Origin: Closterium sp. Naga37s-1
Taxonomy: Eukaryota > Streptophyta > Zygnematophyceae > Desmidiales > Closteriaceae
Assembly (NCBI GenBank): GCA_947471745.1
Contig: CANJKZ010000137.1
Coordinates: 3,798,001-3,862,000 of the forward strand
Reading direction: 5' to 3'
Length of the DNA stretch: 64,000 bases
Shown here: positions 31,301-39,900 of the stretch, one piece after another
How positions within the stretch are numbered: the stretch's first letter is position 1
Layout: the number at the start of each line of letters is the position of its first letter
Made by a program: the position numbers and the translations under genes
Notes under the pieces: model-generated
Database searches by the model: none
Told to the model about the DNA's origin: nothing
The model's input: the letters and a program-made list of their open reading frames with translations, nothing else

Positions 31301-32115
31301 ATCTGGTGGAGGCTGAGCCGCTGGCTGCTGAGCTGCAGAGGAAGTTCGCCTCGAGCACCTTAGTGGCTGAAGTGCCAGGTGGGATTTGCTGCTCCAGGTG
31401 GGAGGGCTGGCAGATACGGTGGTGGCTAGCAGGGGTAACAGGTGGCAGTGCTTTGTTGGTCTGCCAGGCGGTTCAGGTGTGTAAGGTGGGCTTTCGTTGC
31501 ATTGCAACAGATGGGTGGGTTCGGCTGCAGCAGGTGTATGCTTCCCTGCTCTCCCGCTCTTCTCTCACCATTCATGCACCCATGTACTCGTCCATGCTCC
31601 CATGTACTCGTCCATGCTCCCATGTACTCGTCCATGCACCCATGTACTCGTCCATGCACCCATGTACTCGTCCATGCACCCATGCACGCATCACCCATCC
31701 ATGCACCCATGCACGCATCACCCATCCATGCACCCATGCACGCATCACCCATCCATGCACCCATGCACGCATCACCCATGCACGCATCACCCATCCATGC
31801 ACCCATGCACGCATCCATGCACCCATGCACCCATCCATGCACCCATGCACGCATCACCCATCCATGCACCCATGCACGCATCACCCATCCATGCACCCAT
31901 GCACGCATCACCCATCCATGCACCCATGCACGCATCACCCATCCATGCACCCATGCACGCATCCATGCACCCGTTCATGCTTCCATACAGGCAAGAAGGG
32001 GCAGCACGAGGTGCTGATTCAGGGAGGCGTGTTGGATGAACTGGCTCGGCTGCTAGTAGACGTGCATGGCATTCCCAAGTCCCATATAGAGGTACTCGAT
32101 AAGACAAGGAGGTGA
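25364..32115 (+). CDS. EIF2D: Translation initiation factor eIF2D (ligatin), complete nine-exon gene
   Basis: Exons 25364-25498, 26073-26184, 26562-26671, 26949-27029, 27184-27278, 28022-28558, 28839-28947, 30012-30732 and 31991-32115 total 2025 bases and stay in frame (674 residues). Residues 1-82 are the N-terminal domain (MFKKPSDVRGQQRLSGADRK), 83-178 the PUA domain (FALWRVPDLLPSFLLKGGE, MRGKLLRITHYY). An Ala/Gly/Glu-rich insert lies around 205-300, a SWIB/MDM2-like fold follows (KKLSKWLHAKAVDGL), and a SUI1 domain ends the protein (about 575-665). eIF2D binds the 40S subunit and delivers or releases tRNA at the P site without GTP in reinitiation and recycling. Typical plant proteins are somewhat shorter; the low-complexity insert accounts for much of this. 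The introns hold many partial copies of exon edges, so alternative exon choice, especially for exons 3 and 8, cannot be excluded. Confidence 0.93.
25484..25885 (+). repeat. 31-bp repeat duplicating the exon 1 splice donor of eIF2D
   Basis: The exon 1 end GATCCTGCCGCCCAAG and its intron start GTGCTCCTTAGTAGC recur about eight times at a 31-bp period up to 25775. Two more degenerate copies lie near 25810 and 25863, joined to CTCCCCGCTTTAACCTCGTATTA. Most copies keep AAG|GTG, so the intron holds many donor look-alikes. Confidence 0.92.
26404..26466 (+). repeat. Partial extra copy of eIF2D exon 3 (5' half)
   Basis: After TTTTCCAG, this copy encodes FALWRVPDLVPSFLLKGGEM and then meets GTGATT. It matches the first half of the full exon at 26562 with silent and conservative changes and keeps its acceptor. 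Use of this copy instead of the full one would shorten the PUA domain. Confidence 0.85.
26735..26805 (+). repeat. Decayed copy of eIF2D exon 3 (3' half)
   Basis: Resembles the stretch around 26620-26671 (TACGTGCTGTCAG.GGC, ATGGC.CCAGGCGTG) but the donor has changed to GTGGGTAAAG and the frame is disturbed. Confidence 0.8.
27337..27409 (+). repeat. Partial copy of eIF2D exon 5 (3' part with donor)
   Basis: Repeats GAGGCCGTG..GGCATGAGGGGAAAG through GACTC.CTCTGGT of 27213-27280. Encodes a variant of MRGKLLRITHYYCDSLW (KILRITHCY). The donor GT is kept but followed by CTGCAT, a poorer match. Confidence 0.85.
27887..27950 (+). repeat. Partial copy of eIF2D exon 6 (5' part with acceptor)
   Basis: Repeats GGAGACAGCAGAGGGCT and the following codons of 28021 onward (ETAEGCYVPNR), with an AG just before it, then diverges. 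Confidence 0.85.
28602..28756 (+). repeat. Two partial copies of the 3' end of eIF2D exon 6
   Basis: 28602-28650 repeats CACAG..GGA.GAGTTGTTGGATCGCTGTCTGCTG, and 28687-28756 repeats GGCCCTCTCCGTCTCTGTCA through the donor CTCTCTG|GTACGCTCC. Confidence 0.88.
28998..29430 (+). repeat. Five partial copies of the 3' end of eIF2D exon 7
   Basis: Copies end at about 29046, 29160, 29240, 29333 and 29417. Each repeats AGTGGCTGCATGCCAAGGC and the donor GTGAGT; two also keep the preceding ACAAGAAG.TGAGCAAG. They lie in the intron after exon 7, about 80-110 bp apart, and vary by a few bases. Confidence 0.9.
29570..29935 (+). repeat. Four partial copies of the 5' end of eIF2D exon 8
   Basis: Each starts after a CAG or TCCAG with ATAAGCGGCAAG or ATATCAGGCAAG and encodes variants of ISGKEDKHRKEFI (starts about 29580, 29720, 29840 and 29878). 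All keep the 3' splice signal. The full exon begins at 30012. Confidence 0.9.
30860..31382 (+). repeat. Four partial copies of the 3' end of eIF2D exon 8
   Basis: Copies at about 30864-30992, 31029-31121, 31182-31247 and 31288-31379 encode LEAYLVEAEPLAAELQRKF variants and mostly end in CCAG|GTGGG like the real donor at 30732; one has lost it (AGATGGG). They repeat the SUI1-domain segment. Confidence 0.9.
31574..31980 (+). repeat. CATGCACCCATGCACGCAT minisatellite in the last eIF2D intron
   Basis: A 20-bp unit (CATGTACTCGTCCATGCACC type) followed by a 27-bp-like unit (CATCACCCATCCATGCACC type), repeated many times up to just before the exon 9 acceptor (31988-31990). Frames through it (MHASPIHAP repeats) are artefacts. 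The equivalent array in unit 2 is shorter. Confidence 0.92.
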
Positions 32116-32611
32116 TACATGATACACCTTCTACCGTATGTGGATAAGGCAAGGAGATAACCTATGTGGATATTTTAGGCGTTTTTCGTAATGTGGCATT
32201 GATACAACCCTATTGGGGAAGGACAGGAAGGAAAGAAGGGGTAACCAGTGGAAGGAGGTTACCGGTAGTTGTTAGCAGTTTGGGTAGATTCAAGAGGATG
32301 ATGAGGATGATAAAGAATGAGGGATGGGGAGCAGCAAGATGACTTTTGAGTCGACCCAAAAGTCACCTCGGATGATGGAGATTGAGGGATGGGAGCAGCA
32401 AGATTGCGGGGAGGAGGAAAGATGGGTGAACGGAGGGGAATGTAGTAGAGAGGAGAACACTCCCAGTAGATGGGCACAGGTTGTAAGAGCATTGTGCAAG
32501 GCAAAGTGAATCTCTAATACATATTCAACACCATATCATGATATCTCCCAGAAGACATTTCAATTACCGTAGGTGCAGCTAGTAGTGCGTGTTTGTCCTC
32601 AGAATTGCACC
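32116..32611. other. 3' flank of eIF2D
   Basis: Non-coding. A short inverted repeat TGACTTTTG..CAAAAGTCA (32340-32365) with an eight-base loop could form in the 3' UTR. TRIM-2 lies at the far end. The same sequence, without TRIM-2, recurs at 53250-53755. Confidence 0.55.
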
Positions 32612-32615
32612 TAGC

Positions 32616-34279
32616 TGTTAGAAACCTAAGTTGACTTAGGACTTGGGTTGAGGGTAGAACGAGAGTTACGAGAGGAAGGGGTCGAGAGATTAGCCAAAAG
32701 AGGTTGTTCACTATAGAGCGAGCAGTACAAATAGGCAAGCATGAGAGTGCACCACCAAACAAGAACATAGAGCTACACTAGGTCTACACTACAGGCAGTT
32801 ATAGTAATGTATACAAGTACATTCTGACACACCCCCTAACTGCCTGCAGTGAAGAACCATGTGCAGAAACACCCCCGGAAGGGGTACACCAAGCGCAGCG
32901 GAAGACGGTAGAGAGGAATGCGAGGAGGAGGAGACGAGAGAGAGAGAGGGGAGAGGAGAGGAATGAGGAGAGGAGGTGGGGGAGCCACGCGGCGAGCCCC
33001 TCTTACGAACCCCCGTTTTACGAAGGGGGGGGATGAGAGAGGGATGAGGAGAGGAGGTGGGGGAGCCACGCGGCGAGCCCCTCTTACGAACCCCCTGTTT
33101 ACAAGGGGGGGTGGTGAGAGAGGGAGGAGAGGAGGTGGGGGGGAGCCTAGCGCGGCGAGCCCCTCTTACTAACCCCCTAATTCCACGCCCCCTTTCAGCC
33201 ACCCCCCTTGTCAACCTCACCCCCCTTGTCAACCGCCCCTGGAACCTCACGTCTTCCCCCCACCCTTCCTCCAACGCCACCCCCTCACCCTCCCCCCCCC
33301 CCCCTCTCCCCCCCACCCCAGGAGGGGCGACAGGAAGAGAGAGGAGGTGGGCTGGCGCATGCTGGTCATCCCTGCCACCCCCTCACCCTCCCCCCCACCC
33401 CACTGCAGTAGGAGTGGAGAGGTGGAGGGACGGCTGTTGGCGTGTCACACCCCCCACCCCCACACCCTCCCCCCACCCCTTTCACGGCTGCACCAGCAGC
33501 AGGGAGAGGGAGAAGGCTGGCGGCGGCGTAGCGCAGCAGCAGAGTGGCGTCAACCACCCCCGCCCCCCAACACCCTCCCCCCCCCCCCTGGTGCACGAGC
33601 AGCAGTGAGAAAGGGGAAAAATGGCGGGCGAGGGTGCAGCAGGCGGCTGCAGTTGCGCGTGTGGCTGCAGCTGCAGGTGTCGCTGCAGTCGCGCGAGAGG
33701 TTGCTGCTGCGCGTGCGGCTGCAGCTGCGCAATTCGCTGCAGTCGCGCGCGTGACTGGTGACGTGTGTGCAGCTGCGCGTTCGCGGTTGCGTGCGTGCGG
33801 CTGTGCGCACTGCGCACCGCTGGACGGGGACGAGACGGGCCGGGGCAGCGAGGGACGGACGGGCTGCGACGAGGGGGCCGAAACGGGGCCGCATCTGGCG
33901 CCATCGCGCAGCTCGCCGTCATGGGCAGCGTGACGGACGGAAGCTGCGCGACGGGCAGCACGAAGCAGGGATCGAATGGGGGCGAAGGCGCCATGCAGGA
34001 GCGAGAAAGTAACAGCGGTGGGCCCATGGACAACAGGTCTTAGGAGCTTAAGTGCTCTGAAACCATGTTAGAAACCTAAGTTGACTTAGGACTTGGGTTG
34101 AGGGTAGAACGAGAGTTACGAGAGGAAGGGGTCGAGAGATTAGCCAAAAGAGGTTGTTCACTATAGAGCGAGCAGTACAAATAGGCAAGCATGAGAGTGC
34201 ACCACCAAACAAGAACATAGAGCTACACTAGGTCTACACTACAGGCAGTTATAGTAATGTATACAAGTACATTCTGACA
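32616..34279 (-). mobile_element. TRIM-2, non-autonomous LTR element (1664 bp)
   Basis: 214-bp LTRs at 32616-32829 and 34066-34279 appear identical. TSD CTAGC at 32611-32615 and 34280-34284. The uninterrupted target is present in unit 2 at about 53749 (GCACCTAGCCCCACTAG), which proves the insertion. On the minus strand the primer site TGGTTTCAGAGC precedes a CCATGGGCCCACC leader (34016-34030). The interior holds GC-rich direct repeats (GGGGGAGCCACGCGGCGAGC) and no gag or pol. It is the same family as TRIM-1 by LTR and interior similarity (GGGGTACACCAAG). Confidence 0.95.
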
Positions 34280-34284
34280 CTAGC

Positions 34285-34825
34285 CCCACTAGAACGGATA
34301 TTGGTAGAAAGGGTGGTGAGTTGAGTAGACAGCTTGGAATTTGATATCCCAAAATGTTGCATATATGGCCACTATTACAAGTACAGTGACACACAACATT
34401 ATTCCCCTACTTGGACCTCATGATAAACACCTCCAGGCTCCAATCAACCCTCACTATCCCCTCCCTAGGAAAAGCCCAATTCTACCCTTCTCCCATAGAA
34501 AAGCCCAGGCCACTCGAGCCAGCCAACGTATCCACGCGACGCACAGGCGAACAGTGCAACCTACCCAAGAGGAAGAAAGAAAAACAAACGCAGCAGCCGA
34601 ACGCGCAAAGAAGCATAACAAGAGGTTATGCCCCCCTCGCATTCATAGCTTCAACCTCGAGTCTTCAAAAAGAAATTCCCGCGAATCCAGGAGGTTCCTG
34701 CAAGTCCTTCTTGTGAGGTTGTTCGTCGTGGCTCATCGCACCCTCGGGAAACTCGCCGCGAGTTAATTACTACCACGGAAATCCGTCAGGCGTGCAATCA
34801 CGGGGATCGTTTCAAAAAGCGTCAT
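34285..34825. other. 3' flank of the Asp/His-rich gene
   Basis: Short frames on both strands show no recognisable product; presumed intergenic and 3' UTR of the minus-strand gene. Present again at 53750-54290. Confidence 0.5.
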
Positions 34826-35267
34826 CTAGTCGTCGTGGTGGTCGTCGTCGTCGTGGTCGTGATGATCGTCGTCGTCGTGGTCATGGTCGTGGTGGTGCTC
34901 CTTCTTCTTCTCCTTCTTGGGCTTCTCCTCCTTCTTCGGCTTGGGCTTGCACGACTCGGCGCACTTCTCGTACTTCTCCTCGCACATCGGCGCCTTGTAC
35001 CACTTGAGGCACTGGCGGCGGCGGTACAGGCACCAGTCCTTGCACCCCCACTTGCCATACTTGCAATTCTTGAACGACTTGTACGCCTTGCGCTCGCACA
35101 CCGTCGACTGCGCCTCGCAGACCTCCTTCTCGTCCGCATTCGCCGCCTTCGCCTCGCACTTCTCCTCCTTCTCCTCGCACTTGGCGTATTTGATCTTGTA
35201 CTTCTCAATGCACGTCAGCTTCTTCTTGGGTTTCTTCTCCTTCTTCTCGTGGTGGTGATGGTGGTCG

Positions 35268-35301
<34 letters not shown>

Positions 35302-35628
35302 CGTCGTGGTCGTGGTGATCGTCGTCATCATCGTCGTCGTCGTGGTCGTCGCCCAAGAAGCGCCTGGTGGCGAGAGCTGACGCGGATCCTGAAATAAAAC
35401 GCGTGGCGAGAGTCAGAATTTGCACATTTTGGAATAGAGACAAACGAGCAAACAACAAACGAACCAAAAATGAATAGCAAACGCTTTGACGTAAGTCACA
35501 GCAGCGGAATGACGGTACCCACCTGAAGTGGCGACGGCGCTGGACTCCGCATAAGCGGAGGGCGCAAGCAGGGCGACCAAAATCGCGGAAATCGCGATCA
35601 GAAGAGCGAGGAGCTTCATAGAAGCCAT
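34826..35628 (-). CDS. Secreted 12-cysteine protein with Asp/His-rich arms, copy 1
   Basis: Two exons on the minus strand, 35628-35523 and 35388-34826, join in phase to 222 residues. Residues 1-27 are a clear signal peptide (MASMKLLALLIAISAILVAL, cut after AYA). After a short linker comes an arm made almost only of Asp and His (about residues 47-85). A Lys-rich segment follows, then a domain with 12 cysteines (about 95-190, including CKDWCLYRRRQC). A Lys-rich stretch and a second Asp/His arm end the protein. The even cysteine number suggests six disulfides, and the arms suggest binding of divalent metal (Ca, Zn, Cu or Ni) outside the cell; both are inference. An ATAAATAG box lies at 35719-35726 upstream. 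No family is recognised. Confidence 0.82.
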
Positions 35629-36416
35629 GGTGAAGGACGAAGGGGTGGGGAGTGAACTGATCCTCGAAACGACGCTTGGAAGTGAATGAATGAACTGGAT
35701 TTCCAGCCCCAATTTATTCTATTTATTCTCGAATTTTTTGCCCCCAGATGCTCCTCCCGCATCAAACCTCAGGCGAAGCGCCGACGTTCTGGTCTGGTCT
35801 GGTCGACGAGAGACGCGTCTCCGCTGAATATCAGCGCCGATTTTATGGGCAGTCGAGGAGAATGGTCCATGAAATTTGTAAACTGTACACCTGCTTCAAA
35901 ATTGCTGATCGAGAAATCCGTGCCTTTCAACCATATTATATCTAGCGCGAAGTCGATGTTATGCCTACATATCATAGTCGATGCTATGTCCGAAAGCTAC
36001 TGACTGAAACGGGCTGGTTCAGAAAAAGGAACCATTACTTGAAGGCGTCACGGGAGGGCGGCGTCGCTAGCGACTCGGATTGTTGACGCGGTATCACTGC
36101 TGCCCCCTAACTGTGAGAGAAAGCCGAAAGCCATCCGATGAACTCCAGTCGACGTCTGAGATTAATTCACTATCCACCATTTAGCTGCCCGAAAAGGTGA
36201 GTACGTGGCATGCATTTCGCCTCGTTTCTCATCCTCACCAAACGACCTCCGTATAGGATTATGCCTAGTGAAGCTTCTAGAACTATGAGAGCAGCTACAT
36301 GGTAGAGTTGCTTAGCTAAGGGCGGGTGCCCTGAAGAACAAATCTGCCTTACTCTACATGATAGCAGAAGGCCTTTATTGAAAGCGTGAAGAAATTCATA
36401 CTAGAATCTTGGAACC
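35629..36416. other. Promoter side of the Asp/His-rich gene and spacer
   Basis: Contains the minus-strand TATA-like ATAAATAG (35719-35726) about 90 bp before the start codon. The rest has no supported gene and is repeated at 55088-55866. Confidence 0.5.
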
Positions 36417-36827
36417 TGTTACGATATGAAGTTTTATGAGTAAGGCATTCCTATATGCTGCAGGAGCCGACTCTACCGAGTACGAAGTCGAGGAGTCAGA
36501 AGAGTCGAAGCGACGCAGCAACCGTCTGACCAAGACCGATGCAGGCAGAAACACTTGAAATGAAAAGAGCGGGAACATGTTCAAAACGGGTTCCCGCGTC
36601 GCACGGTTTGAATTTGCTGTAATAAGGGAATGTACCCCTTAGAGTACATGGCTAGTCTAGGTCTTTTCGTATTCCCCTGTATTCTTATATAAACTCGATG
36701 TATGCATGCTTTTATCAACTCAGTCATTTACATTCACTCTGACCTGAGATTCAAATCTTCCGCTGCAACACTACTCTGCGATCAAACCTGAGCGATCCTT
36801 CACTAAGTCCCACTCGGGATTGTAACA
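36417..36827 (+). repeat. 5' LTR of copia C1
   Basis: 411 bp; contains a TATA box TATATAAA at 36686-36693, the likely promoter core of the element. Followed directly by the primer site TGGTATGAGAGC (36828-36839). Confidence 0.9.
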
Positions 36828-36839
36828 TGGTATGAGAGC
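36828..36839 (+). promoter_or_regulatory. Primer binding site of copia C1
   Basis: TGGTATGAGAGC, one base off the standard copia site TGGTATCAGAGC. Confidence 0.85.
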
Positions 36840-36921
36840 TACTCAGGGATTCTTCGCAACCTCACTTCCGTGAAATTCGCCGAACCAAGATCTGGCGAGC
36901 AGCACACGCTCCAAGATCAAG

Positions 36922-39900
36922 ATGGCCGGAGGATCCGGAGGCCAAGCAAATCTGACGGCTGAAGGACAATCCAACCCGGCTGCGACAAATGAGGCGACAA
37001 CTACGATCGGCACTGCCGCTCTCAAGCAACTTTTCGCTCGACTTTCAACTATGGAGAAAGAACTCCAAGACCTGCGCAAAGGCGATGCGGGAACCTCTTC
37101 CTAACCAGGACAACCTGGACAACCGGCTGAGAAAAGCCGTGATACCGCCGCGCACACCTTCTCCCTCGACACAGACAAATCAACAACAACTGCCCCCCGT
37201 CCAAGTGATGAAGCTATCAACTCTGCGCAAACACGCTTCCTTAGCGTCTCAAAAATCAAGACTACGACCGCGTTCGACGGCAAGGACTTTTACACATGGA
37301 GTTTCGAGCTTGAGCTCCTCCTACAAACGGCGCAGATCTACCATTACTTCGACGGCTCCTATCCTAAACCGGTGGAAAACACCGACGCCGCCAGGGCTCA
37401 GTACTACAGCGAGTCCCTCATGGCCTACAGTGTGCTGCTACGAAACATGACGCCTGCGGAACAACTCAACATTCGCTCCTACAAAGAGAGCGACGCTCCA
37501 GCCATGGAAGCTTGGAAGCACCTCGTTGAGGTTTATCAGCCGAAGGACTCGGTTACCGCCAGCAGGCTTCTGCAGCAACTCCTGGAGATAAAAATGGGGC
37601 ACGGGGAGAAGGCGAATCCATACATTAACCGCTGTCGCAACATTCGTGACCAGATCACGAAGCATGGGAGTACGATCTCAGAAGAGATCTTCGTTAATAT
37701 AGTCCTTCAAGGACTCGGGCCAGAGTGGAAGCCCTGTAAAGCGCTACTCCGACAGCGAGGAATCATCTCCGAAGCCGCGCTATGCGCCGCACTCCTGTCC
37801 GAACAACAGGACATGGACTCCAGCAGAACAAGCTCCGCGCCGCGCCGAGAGCGCCTCGCCTTCTACGCGGACAACCGAGAAGAGCGACGACAACCAAGGC
37901 GCCATTACTGCAAAATATGCAAAGTCTTCGGACACTCAACGGATCGATGCAAATCCCGATCCAACTTCCGCCACCCAAATTCCACTCACCATAACAACTG
38001 GGTCGGCCGACAAGACGCTCGTCACTCTCAATCACAGCATCAACAAGCTCGTTCCCCTGCACAGCATCAACTCCAACAAAATCAAGGATCTCAGTCAGGA
38101 ACTCCCAGAAACATCATTGCGAATATGGCGACGCGACGCCGCCGCACCGCTGAACCTGATGAGAAGAACGAAGTGCAAGGAAGACTTCTGGAACCAGAAG
38201 AGGGGTGGAATAATCCCCTCACTGAAGACCACTATTACCTGTACGACGAGGACGAGCAGGATTGGAATCAACCAATCACATTGCAGGAAAGCCCGCCACA
38301 CGACAATCAACACTACGTACCAGTGGGTTGGAAGGAGGACGAAGACCCTTCCTTTCACAGGCGCTACAAGGCCACTTTGGTGACTCCGCGATTGGCGCTA
38401 CTCCTGCGACGAAACAACACCGACAACTATAACACCTGGTACCTGGAGAGCTGCTGCAGACAGCACATGGTGGGATCCACGCGATACGTTTCTAATCTAA
38501 GTCGCGCTCCCGCAACCTACGTCACCGTCGCCAACAACGAGCAGTTGCGCGCCAACTCACAAGGCCTTGTCGTCCCGCAAGCACGAGACAGTAACACCCA
38601 CATCTCATTCAACGACGTGCTCTACGTCCCGAACCTTCGCTTCAATCTGCTCTCGGCCGGACAACTCCGCGATTGTGGCGTTATAATACATACGGATCTT
38701 GCCACGCGCGACCTCATCCTCACCTACGCTCCTCCAGACACACCTTCCGAGTCGTTCAAATACCTCGGTCGAGCCCGTGCAATCAACGGGATTTACATCC
38801 TGGACTTCGACGTACCCTCCTGCCAAGCGTCGTCAGACGAACTCGTGGACCTTGATCCCCTCGAGTTCGCCTTCATGAACAAAGAATCATGGGAGCATCC
38901 GGACGGTCGACCGAGGATTCGCCGCAGTCCTCATCCCCGCGAGATCAACCTGCACGAGCCAGACATCAACGGGTTGTGCACAACATGCCACACACCCACG
39001 GCAAGCCGCACGGAGCAAGTTGAGCGGGAGTACGCATCAATTCAGGAGGCGGAGAGCGCTGAGGCAGAACCTACAGGCATGACACGTGAAGAACTCGCCG
39101 TGTCATCTCACCGTATCTTCGGTGAGCCGAACAAGCAATTCGGGCAGCAGAGGGTGAACAGACCAAGGCCCTATTCGGAAACCCTCCGCTTCGTTCTAGA
39201 AGCCAACACCACCACCCTCGACGAAGACGGAGAACCGCGCCCATACACCCGCGAATACTACCGTCACGAGATTGATCCAACTTGGAAAGACCCTGACGCA
39301 CCAGAGGAGCTGAGTGTTCAGGAAGAACAAGACAAGGTACGAGCGGAAAGGAAGCAAAAGCTGTATGAGGAGCGCATCGTGGCAGGATGGGACGAACAAT
39401 CAGCACACGGAGGATGGGGCGACGAGGATACCAACCCAGAACACGTCGCAACCTGGGCATCCGCCACTGGAGCATGGGGAGCCAGCGCCAGCGGCACGGT
39501 TACCACAGGAGGATGGGGAACAGTCGAACCCGATGAAGGGGAGCTTACCCAAGAAGAACTGGAGGAAGCTGAACGCGAAATGCAAGCTGAGTGCGGCGAA
39601 GCACCACCTCGAGTCGCCATTCCCCTCGGGCGGACCCCCCGCACTGGTGGACCACCTCGCTCACCTCATCGCTGGACCGATTCCTGGTCGGAGATTGAGG
39701 AGGGGAATATACCACCAACTCCTCCTCGGGACTCCCTTGGTCCAATCTCCCGCCCAGATCCGTTTGCACGCTTCATTGAAGGCACCACGACCCCGCTCAC
39801 CATCATCCCCGACCGCGAATTTCTCGCGCTCTACCTCACAACGGCACCTGCAGAAGGGGAGGCAACGACAGAAGCAGAAACAGAGGAGCCGGACAACGAA

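Noticed and set aside
31574-31980. CRISPR-like regular repeat array
   Set aside because: Units are contiguous with no unique spacers, there is no cas gene, and the genome is eukaryotic; it is an intron minisatellite. The same applies to 52780-53110, 16933-17175 and 1690-2330.
34835-35380. Plus-strand 181-codon Val/Leu-rich frame and Arg-rich minus-strand frame over the Asp/His gene
   Set aside because: Shadows of the GAC/CAC repeat codons of the real minus-strand gene; only the minus frame starting at 35628 has a signal peptide and consistent splicing.
36922-37104. A stand-alone 60-codon gene
   Set aside because: It is in frame with the following copia C gag-pol and separated only by TAA, so it is the start of gag.
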